DNA of 64,000 nucleotides from Notamacropus eugenii (taxonomy: Eukaryota; Chordata; Mammalia; Diprotodontia; Macropodidae), in assembly GCF_028372415.1 (NCBI RefSeq), contig NC_092875.1, forward strand, positions 34,490,817-34,554,816, read 5' to 3'. Below, one piece after another: positions 29,001-40,150 of the stretch (within the stretch, counting starts at the first letter, position 1; the number at the start of each line of letters is the position of its first letter). Under the pieces are notes generated by a model that saw only the letters and a list, made by a program, of their open reading frames with translations, was not told where the DNA came from and made no database searches. Both the position numbers and the translations under genes were made by a program.

Positions 29001-30400
29001 TCTGCACATCCAGAGTCACAGACTCAGACTCTAAGGCACAAAAGTTCTAACAAAGTTGGGTTTATGTTTTGTGATGCAACACAAAATATTTCCGAGTGAA
29101 TTCACGATCAAATTATTGGAGTGAGGCTTAAAAAAGCTTTATCCTATGTTGTGCTTTGGGTTTATAGTACAATAGTTTGGGTGGTTTTTTTTTGTTTTTA
29201 ATGGAACTATGGTGACAATCTGCAGCATCTCCCTAATATCTCCAGAATAAAACACAAACCCCTTTGTTAAGCTTTTAAGTCTTGACCAGGCCCCTTCTTC
29301 CCTTTCCAGCCTTGTCACATATCACCTTCCCTTCATGTACATATTCTACAGTTCAGCCACACTGGCTCACTTGTGGTTCTTGACATTCTCATCTCCACAC
29401 CTTTGCCCATGCTGGGTCTCAGCCAGGAATGCACACCCTCCTCACTTCCATGCCCTGGAAGCTCTGGCTTCCTTCAAAATTCAAACACTGGCTTCTACCT
29501 GAAGCCTTTCCTGCCCCCTCCTATTCCTACCAAGTGCTAGTGCTTTCGCTCTCAAACTCTGTGGTATCATCTACAGATCCTGTACATTCTAACATTATAA
29601 ACTATGTAGCAGGTACAACAGACACGTACTGGGCGTGTCTGTGGAGACTTTTATCTTTGTCACCTCATCAGTCAGCACGGTGCCCAGCACATAGTAGGCA
29701 CTTAACATATGCTCCTTGATTAATGGAGGAGCCTGAAACACTGAACCCTCTACGCTAAGAAGAAAAAGAAATGGTACATACACTATCACCCATCTAGCTG
29801 TGATGGGACCTCCAGCCTCATGCAGGGCTCTGGATGAAGTGTGATGTGGCCTTAGTCTCAGTGTTTCCCAGCATAATCCTTGGATGACCAATATTTGGGG
29901 ACCAGGTCTATGATTTCCATGGTATTGGGGACTTGAGATAAGGAAACTCCCTTTGCCCAGGCACTGCATCTTACAGCTTCAGGGCTCTTCCTGTGGCCCA
30001 ACAACAGTGACCTGCCCAGGATCACACAGAAAGCATGGGTCAAAAGTGGGACTTGATCCCAGGTCTTCCTGGCTGACTCTTGACTCTCTAGTCACTATGC
30101 TACACTGCCTCTAGGAAGATATGGAAAGTTTAGTTAATTTATAAACTATATTAAAATATATCCTCTTGGATGGGAATTATAACAGTGAAAAGGATGTAGT
30201 AAAGATGATTTGCCCTGAGATTTAACCCATCCCTACCCTATCCCCTCCTTTTCATCCTAAGCTCTCTAGGTTCTGATACTGACTTGAGAATTCAAGTATG
30301 GACAGAACCTTTGAAGGTACCAGGATAACAGTGCTCTATTTATTGCAGTTCTGGAAAACTGAACTTCTTCTCTTGGGGAATGTGGGAGCGTGAGTGAGTG

Positions 30401-30486
<86 letters not shown>

Positions 30487-33400
30487 TGTGTGTGTGTATG
30501 TATGTAGGGAGTGTCTACTAGAAAATGGACCTTATACAGCTACAGGAACCCCTAAAATCAAAACTCTGAGGCTCCCTTAGAATAGAGCAAACTCCCTGGA
30601 TGAGTGTTAGAACAACCGTAGTCCAGGTCCTGAGGACTAGCCCTTGCTAAGCAATGAAGTCAGGAGTCCTGGAGTCAGGAAGACATGAGTTCAAATTCAG
30701 CTCAGATGCTTAGTAGCTGCGTGACCCATAATTCAGTTAACATTGGTTCACCTTAGTTTCTTCAGCTGTAAAATGGGGATAATAATAGCACCTACCTCCC
30801 AGGATTGCTGTGCAGACTAAATGGGATAATATTTGTAAAGCAATTTGTAAACCTCATATCCCTTATTTAATTGCTATCATCATCATCACCACAAGTCATC
30901 CTGGAATGGCAGAACAACAGAACTAGCCTCTAAGAGCAGTATCTTAGGTGACCCGGTATTCACCTCTCTACCTGGTCATCTCAAACTCTGAATGAGCCAC
31001 ATCAGGAGAGCCGCCCCTTCTAAATATCACCACAAGTCAATAAGACCTCTCGTCAGGAATCTCCAGCTGCCTACTGGACATCTGGAACAGGATATCCCAC
31101 AGGAACCTTAAACACAACATGTCTAAAACTGAACCCATTATCTTTCCCTCAAACTCTCCCCATCTGCTACCTTCCTCATTATTGTAGAAAGCAATACCAT
31201 CCTCCCAGTCCCTTAGGCTCCCAACCTGGGAGTCATCCTGGACTCTTCACTATCACTCACTGCCCAAGCTGATGCCAAGGCATGTCCATTTAGCCTCTGC
31301 AGTCTCTCTCAAATACAGCCCCTTCTCACCTCTGACACAGTCCGCCCCCTAGTGCAGACCTTCACCACCTCACACCAAGACTATTGTAATTGCCTGCTGG
31401 GAGGTCTGCCTGCCTCAAATCTCTCCCCACTCCAATCCATTCTCCATTTAGCCACCACAATGATTTTCCTAAAATGCAGGTCTGACCACAACACACCCCT
31501 GCTCAATAAACTCCAGCTGCTCCCTATCATCTCCAAGAGCAAATAAAACATGCTCTGTTTGGCCTTCAAAGCCCTTCCTTACCTGTCTCCTACGATGCTT
31601 CCAGTCTTCACACCTTAACTCTCCAACCCATCCTCTTCCATACAGTGCCACCAGCCTCCTGGGCAAAAACACTTCATCTCCAAACTGGGACATCTTCCTG
31701 CCTGTCCTCATGCCTGGAATGCTCTCCCTCCTTGTCTCTGCCTCCTGGCTTCCTGCAAGTCTGACTGTCTACCCCTATTACACTATAAGCAACTTGAGAA
31801 CAAGGACTCATCTTGCCTCTCTTTGTACTTAGGCCAGTGCTGGGCACATAGTAGGTGCTTCATAAACACTTGCTGATGACCTGACAGATACTACTCAGAA
31901 GCTAACACCTTAAGTCGAGGTATTTCCCCTTCCCGGTGACACACTCCCTGAGACAGCCAGATCCAGCTGTGCTGCTCAGAGACAGCTGGGGCTTCCTGAG
32001 CGTCATAAATCAGTCCTTCACCCTGTGTACCTGTGTTTCTGGAGTGGCCTCCAGGTGGTTCTTGCCCATTATTTCTGACAACATAGACCCCTCCCTTCTT
32101 TGAAATCCTTCAATGTCTGCAGGTCTTGATTTGGCTTTTACTCAGGTCTTCTGACCCGACATTCATCAGTCCATAGTCAATAAACATGTATTGAGCACCT
32201 ACTATATGCTAAGGCACTGCACTACGCTCTTTCCATGGCACCTTGCACCAAGGACAATGGGACAGAAAGCAGGCCTTCTGGACAGAAGGGGGTTTGCTTC
32301 TACACTATTATTTGACTCTTTCAGGAATATGTGTCTATGCCTCACCAAGCTGTACGTTCACACGTTAGCTTTCTGCCTGCACTCCTCTTTTACTCTGGAA
32401 TCTCCCTTTCACCTGGTCCCTTTCTCTCCACTCACGCAGCCATGGCCCAAGCTCAGGCTTTTGCCCTCTCTTTCCTGGGTATTAGAATAGTCTCCTCCTC
32501 ACTAGACCCCCCTCTCCCAGGTTCTCACTTTTCCAATCCATCCTCCAACATGGCTGCCAAATAATCTTCCTACAGCAGAGTCTGACTCTGCCTCTCCCCC
32601 GTTACCTCCCTATAGCCTCTAGGTCAAAGCACCAACTGCTCAGCTTGGCATCTGAAGCCCCTCCTCAGCTGGCCCCTACCATTCTTCCAGAGAGATCCCA
32701 TCGCACTGGCCTCCACTTCCCAAGGACTGGTCTATCTGCTGCTTCCTGAACCTGGCATCTCATTTGCTACCTGTGTGTCTGGAAGGTAATCCCTCACTCT
32801 GTCTGTGGAATCCTTAGCCTCCCTAAGGCTTAGCTCACAAGTCACCTCCTAACTGAAGCCTTTTCCAATGGCCCAGGTCGCTCCTGCTTCTGTCTCCATG
32901 CCCCGGCTATAGCTAACAGTCACTTTCCTCTCCCCTCCACCTCATAGGCCCCTGTTTCCTTCAAAAGTCTTCAAGGGATAGACACCTTCTAGGGAAGCCT
33001 GTCCCAATCCCTGCCCCCACCCTGCTCTTCCCAGCCCTCCCCAGCTGACTTAGTATTCATGTAAGATATAGTGTAGTTCTGACTATGTCTGTACCTCCTA
33101 CCTCCCTGGAGAAAGGGGAAGCCCCTTGAGGGCAGGGCCTATTTCATTCCTTGTCATTGTAGCCCTAGCTCTCAGGGCTACCTGGCCCAAGGGAACAAGT
33201 GCTCAGTGAATGCTTATTGGCTAGCAATGAATGGATTCTATGGTGCTTAGTAGGGACTCATAACTATCTGTGCAATTGAATTCTATTCCTGACCCATTTT
33301 TCCAAAGCTTAAATAAAAGGCTTTGCAGAGAGAATAATCTTCTAGCAAAGAAGATGGACACTCAAGTGAGCAAAGTTGTGGCCAGCCTGAGTACTCTGGA

Positions 33401-36400
33401 AAGTGGTCACAGAATGGCAGAGGAATAGAGCTGGCCTTAAGAGAGAGAGAGTGGGACCAGGGCTCCCATCAGGGCTCCCATGAGGAAAGGGTGGGGGCTG
33501 CTGATGTGAAGGCCAGAGTGGAGCCTCTCACTACAGAGTTTCCAGAACTGAGGCCTCTCTAGCCACTCTCTGAGGTCCATGCTCAGTTATCAAACCCTCT
33601 AGTGTTTGACCTTGGGAAGAGTACATTGACTTTGTCAAGACTTTGCCTTGGCCGAGTTCCTCCGTCAGAAAGCACTGGCTCCATCCAAAGCCTGCCAGAA
33701 TGAGGTATCTCAGCTAGGGCTTTGAGAGAAGGGGGGAGGGGTCCAATTTCTACTCTATTTTTAATCCAGCTGCCTTACCACATCAAATTGTTTCCGGTCC
33801 AGGGGCAAAAAGCTCTCCCCACTGGGGAGATAGAAATTATTACTAAGAACTGCAGTCTTCAGGCCTCCTGCCCGGATTCGATTTATTGCTTCTGTCATCA
33901 CCGAAAACTGCTTCGCAGCTTGTCTACTGGTCAGCAGAGAAAAAAACGAGTCGACTGGAACCGGCGCCTTTATCTAAGAAATAATGAGATTAAAAAAAAC
34001 CTAGCAATCAGCAGCAGCAGCAGTAATGGCAAAAAACCTTCCCTAGTCCAGGAAAAGGCCCCTGATCATTATTACCTGGTGGCCATGGCGTAGGCCAATT
34101 ACAACTACCCAAGGGAATCATCCCCCTTAGAACTTTGCCTGAATTTTGCACTGCAGTTACTGTAAACTCCTATTTATTCTGAATGGCTGGGGGGAAAGAT
34201 ACTCAGTTTTACCAAATAATATAGGACAAGGGTGGGGAATCTGCAGCCTCAAGGCCACATGTCGCCTTGTAGGTCTTCGGATGTGGCCTTCTGACTGAGT
34301 CCAAATTTTACAGAACAAATCCTTTTATTAAGGGCCACATGTGGCCTCGAGGCGGCAGGTTCCCCACCCTCGGTATAGGAGTTCTTTTCCTACTACTATA
34401 TGACCAAGTTTCAAAAATTAGAAGACAACTGAAAACACTCCAGCTCAGATTTCCCTTCTGCTGACCCTGGGCCAGTCACAGCACCACTCAGTGCCCTGGG
34501 GGACTCTTTGAGACCCTAAGTCACAGAGAAGGCAAAATTCTGCCTTAAGCAGGGGGTTGCCCCACTGAGGGCTTCCTACACTAATACATTCACAGGTCTT
34601 ATCCAAAAAAATACATTCAACTCAGAAAATGCAGGGCTAATAAACAGCTACAGTGTAATTTTTCTGCTGTTCGTGATTATCATCACAGCCCAGATGCAGA
34701 CGGAGGAAGGCTGGAGCCGGGGCTAAGTCTGGGCTGCCGCAATCTGGAAGGAGCTTTATTTTTAAAATCCCTGCTGTCAGCTGCTTTCCTGCGCAGGTCT
34801 CTCCTTTCCATAAAAATTGTGTAAGGATTATAGAGAAGAAGGATCAGCTTGCTCGAGTTCTTTTGTTTGAATTCTGGGGATGGGAATTTACGGTGTCTGT
34901 GCCAAAAGGACCATCCCATGGAGGTTCTGATGTCAGGAGGCAATGGGGAAGGGTGGACAGAGTGTGGCTGTGGGAGCCTGATGAGACCCAAGTATGAATC
35001 CTATCTCTGACCCATACTACCTAGGTGACCTGGGGCAAGTCAAGTACTCTCCCTGAGCTGAAGTTTCTTCATCTGTAAAATGGGGATAAAAAAAGCTACC
35101 TCATAATGTTCTTGTGATGGAGACAGATAGAAAGATGAGCAGACAGATAAAGAGATAGAGATATAAAGAGATGGATGGATGGATGGATGGACAGATAGAC
35201 AGACAAATGAATGGACAGATGGATGGATGGATGGATAGATGACAGATGTGATTATATTTCTATATCTACATAATACTGATACTATACGTATATATGCACG
35301 TAATTATATGTATGTAATGTATATATGTATGTAATTATATCTATTATATCTAAATCTATCTAATGCTGACACTATACAGTCTAGTACTTGGCAAACCTTT
35401 GCATAGACTATGGGCAGGTCAGCTCTCAGGAGCTGAAGTACAGAGTATGATTGGTCCCCTCTGCACTGACACATTCCCTTACCAGACCAATGGAACAACT
35501 GAGGCTAGAAGGGAACAGGAGATGGGACAAAAGGAGTCCCAAAATGGAGCCATTTTCATCAAAGTCCTATGCAGGTAAAGGCTTGGATGTCTCTACCTGC
35601 AGCACTGTTGGTTCCCGTCAAAGAAACAGCCCTTCCTATCCCTGCCACACCCTGCAGCTCTGAGCGGTCCCCACATCTCAGGCCTTCTCTCCTCCCTTTC
35701 TACCCTCCCCCTCTCTCAGTAACCTCATCAGCTCCTACAGGTTTGATGATCATCTCTGTGCAGATGACTCCCAGACATCTACATCTGGGCCCTGAGCTTG
35801 CTGTCCTAAGCTTCTGTCCCATATCACCAGTTCCCTACAGCACATTCAAACTGGATGTCCCTGCATTCAAACTGTAGCCAAAGCTGAACTCATCATCTTG
35901 GCCCCTAGGCTCACTACTTCCTGTGTCCAAGGCAGCAGCAACATCCAGCCTCCCAGGCTCATTTCCAGCATTGTCCAGTCCTCCAGTCTGCTGCCATTAT
36001 CTCCACAATCTGTCTCTCACATCTGACCCTTTCTCTCCCCTAATTCAGGATCTCTTCACCTCTTGTTGAGATTCCTGAAACAGCCTCCAACTCAGACTCC
36101 CTGCCTCCAGTTCAACCTATGTGGTGCAGCCAGGCTGGTCTGACCATGGGGCTGCCCTCCTCAATCTAATCCAGGATCAAATGTAAATTCCTCTGTTTAG
36201 CTTTAAAAATCCTTTGTCACCTCACTCCAACTGATCTTTGCAGCCTCGTTGGGCAGTTACTCCCCTTCCCGCCATCTTTGATCCAGTCAAATAGGTCGCC
36301 CACAACAGTCACTCTCTTGTTTCCCCATCCCTCACACCTGGAGGGCCTTCCCTCCTTACCCCTGCCTCAGAGCCTAAGCACTGTCTTCTGCAAAAAGCCT

Positions 36401-39400
36401 TTCCATATCCCCCAACTGTTAGGGCCCAAATGTATGTGTGTGTGTGTGTATGTGTGTGGAGAGAGAGACAGAGAGAGAAGAGGATAGGGAAGGAGAGAGA
36501 GGGAAAAAAAGAGAGATAAAGGAGGGAGAGGAGAAAAGAGAGAAGGAAGGAAGGAGGGAGGGAGAGAGACAGAGGGAGGAAGGAGAGAGGAGAGATCTGT
36601 AGGGCTTCACTTTACCTTTATGCTGCACGTATTTATACGGGCTTGATCCCATTAGACTGTCAGCTCATTGTGAGAAGGGAGTATTCTGTTTTTTGAACCT
36701 GTATCCTGCTGCCTTAGCCACTCCATGTTGATAGATGAGTTGATTTGAACACATTTTGGTTCAACTAGCCATGCAGATAGGCCTTGGGCCTAAGGCCAAC
36801 AATTGCTAGTAGGTCGTCAGTAAAGAATATTTATTTTCATTTGCTTTTCATGTCTAAAGATGTACCCTACTCAAATCTTTCATTTTCCAGGTTAGTGAAA
36901 TCCAGAGAGGGAGTGACTTGCTCATGGTCACACAAGTAGTAAAAGGCAGAACTAGGATTTGAACTCAATTCCTCTGACTCCAGGTCCAGCAGCCATTCCA
37001 CGGCACCATACAAAATAGGAAACACACCAAAACTAGGTTTTCGAAGGAATGTTAGAGACCACCTAGTCCAGTGGATGATGCAGTGGGAGGTGCAGGGGAT
37101 TAGAGCGCTGGGTCTGGAGACAGAGAGACCTGAGTTCAAATCCAGGCTCCAAAGTTTTTCAGACCTGTGACCTTGGTCAAGTCACTTTAATTCTGTTTTC
37201 TCAACTGAAAAATAGGGATAATAATAGCCCCTGCTTCCCAGGGTTGTTGTGAGGGTCAATGAAGTAATATTTGTAACAGTGCCTGACACATAATAGACAC
37301 CATATAAATGTGTATTCCCCCTTCTTTTACAAAATGTGGCCCATGGACTGCTAGAGGTATTTCAGGAGGTCCATGGAGTCAAAACTGCTTTCATAATAAT
37401 ACTAAAAATATAATAATAATACTAAGACTATATTTTTATTTCAAATCAGCAAATATTGATAGATGTAACCTGCATAAACTCCCTCTTTTGGTGGAGGGTG
37501 TGGGGGTGTCTTCAATCATTTTTAAGAACATGAAGGGATCCTAAAACCAAAAAGTCTGAGTATCACTGATATCTTCTGACATCCTCATATTAAAGACGAG
37601 GAAACAGGACCCAAAAAGGTTAAGTTGTCACACTGGGAGTAAAAAGCAACAGAATTTGAACCCAGGTCCCCTAATTCCAATCCAACCCTCTACCATGCTA
37701 TGCTGTTTGCAAAGTTGGATCAAAGGCAGCTTAATGAGTGAGCATACCAGACCCCCATGAAAACAAGCACCAGGGGAAAATCTGCTCCCTTCACTCACCA
37801 TCTTGGAGCACTGTGTCCCAAACTCTTGTAAAAATTCCTCCACCATCATCTCTCCTCTCATGAATCTCATCCAGGGCCCCTTCTCTCCACCAGTGATGAG
37901 GGCCTTGAGGATTGTTCCAGAAGGGATACAATTCTGCACCTCCCAAGCTAGAGAAAGCAGAAAAGCCCCATGGGGCAACCACAGCCCAAAATGAGGATGT
38001 CTAGTTCCATGGTTCTATCTGAAACAGCGGCAGAGCAACTGGGGCCAGGAATCCCAGGGAAGCTGGGGTCAAACAAAGTCATTTGGTCCCATCCCTGCCT
38101 AGTGCCTGCTTCCCTTGAATGTGGAAGGAGATCATATAGGATCCTCCCAGATATGGTCAGGGATAAGACTGCTAAGTTCATAGACACCTGGGACACCAAG
38201 TGAGGAAACTGCAGACAGGGACAGTGATAGGCCCAGAGGACTCTCTTCGAGTGAGTCATTAGGCGAGCCCTAAGAACGGCCCTGAGCATCCCACTGGACT
38301 CCCTGATGCATGCCTGTCAGCCTCAGATCCTAGGAGCCTCCAGGAATACGCCTGTCTAAAACAGGGGTGAAGAACCTCTTCACTTAATCAACTTGACAAT
38401 AAACTTCTCTGGCAGATGGTAACTAAGTCCAGGACCTCTGCAAACCTGATGGTTGTGGGGACATTCTGCTCATGCCTCCTCAGTCTACTTGTTTCTAGTT
38501 ATATTATTTTCTGTAGCAGTTATAGGATTTCTAGCTAGAAGGGATCTTAGGGACCATCTTGTCCCACCCCTGGAGGTGGCTGGAGGGGAAGTAATTTGGC
38601 TAGGGTTGCATGAGCAAACCCAGACCCTCTGACTCCAAATCTCAAGCTTCTTCTCTACCTCTCTGTCTGTCTTTATGTCTGTTGGTTTGTCATTCTTTAG
38701 TTTCCTTCACCCCCAAACAGGAGGCCATGTGGAGCTGTGGAAAGAACACCAAGCTTGGCATCAGAGGACCTGGGTTTGAATCCAGACTCAGCCTGGGTGA
38801 CTGTGGGAAGGTTCTGTGACCTCTCGGGTCTCAGTTTCCAAAATGAGGAGGTTGCACTGGAGGGTCGCTGGGATCTATTCTTACTCAATGGTCCCATGAG
38901 TACTAACACCCCCTACTGCCTTTATGAGGGGAGATGGAGAATAAAGCAGACCAGATGCCCTCACCCCCTAAAAGTCAGATGCTCCCTTCAGAAGCACTGA
39001 GGCTACCCGCCCATTAAAGAACGAAGTGCCTACCCTGAGCTTCCCCAGAGAAGACTGCTCCTGAAGGGGTCTCCTTCTCCAGGAGTGTGTATGAGTGTGT
39101 GTGGGAGTATGTGTGAGGGTGTATATGTGTGTAAGTGTATTGTGCATGCAGATGTGTGCATGTGCATAAGTGTATATGTGCACGTGAGTGTATGTGTATA
39201 TGTATGTGAATGTGCATTGTGCATGTGTGTGCATGTGTGTGTGTGTGTATGCATGTGTGTGTGTTAGAGGGGGATCACTGGGGCTGGATAGCAGGAGCCT
39301 GTGCTGGGCACCCTCTGAACAGCGGCACACACTGCCGTGCTCATCCTGGCACCACTTTCCTCAAAGGCACCAGGTCTTTTACTGTTCTCTTCTGCCAGTC

Positions 39401-40119
39401 AGCCACTAGGGCAGAAATCCCTTGGAAGCCTCTTCACACAGGGACTGATGGCACCTCTATCTTTGTTTCAAAGCTGTTATGATCGCATTGAGAGAGGCGC
39501 TCTGCAGCAGTGGATGCAGGAATCCATCTGTTTATCAATGAGTGTTGGTTAAGTGCTTAGTACATGTGACGGGCACTGGGTGAGGAAGGCCACAGTTCAA
39601 GTACCCCTCTGACAAAGAATGGCTCAGGCTGTACCCCCCAAGTCACCGAGCCCAATGCCAGGCACATGGCAGGTGCTTCGTAAATGCACACGGACTTACT
39701 TCTCAGTGCACCAGACACCCCTTGGGGCTTTAAGCTACAGAAAAGTTATCTGTCTGTACAGGAGGAGAGAGTTTCTGCCTCACAAGCTCCCCATACCAAT
39801 GATATCACTGGTTTAGACTTAAAAAAAAAAACCAAGGAAAAACAGTCCTTAAAGGCAGTTTTCTTACAGCAAATACTCCGTTAAGTAGTGCTCCAATGCA
39901 GTCAGCTAGTGACATAGAGCACTGGGCCTGAGGTCAGGAAGACCTGAGTTCAAATCCAGTTTCAGACATTTACTAAGTTTGTGACCCTGGGCAAGTCTCT
40001 TAATCTCTGTCTGTCTCAGTTTCCTCATCTGTGAAATGGGGATGACAATGCTCTGAGATAATAATTGTAAAGCACTTAGCACAGTGTCTGGCATATGGTA
40101 GGAGCTATATAAATGTTAG

Positions 40120-40150
<31 letters not shown>

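Noticed and set aside
30398-30580. Cys-Val repeat protein
   Set aside because: Translation of a (TG)n microsatellite. The frames at 10879-11099 (Ile-Tyr) and 38968-39482 (His-Thr, Cys-Val) are rejected for the same reason.
35115-35250. Regularly spaced repeats as a CRISPR-like array
   Set aside because: Tetranucleotide microsatellite with no spacers, in a mammalian nuclear genome.
38350-38420. Another hAT MITE starting ACAGGGGTGAAGAACCTC
   Set aside because: Only one end looks like a terminal repeat. No matching second end or 8-bp duplication was found.
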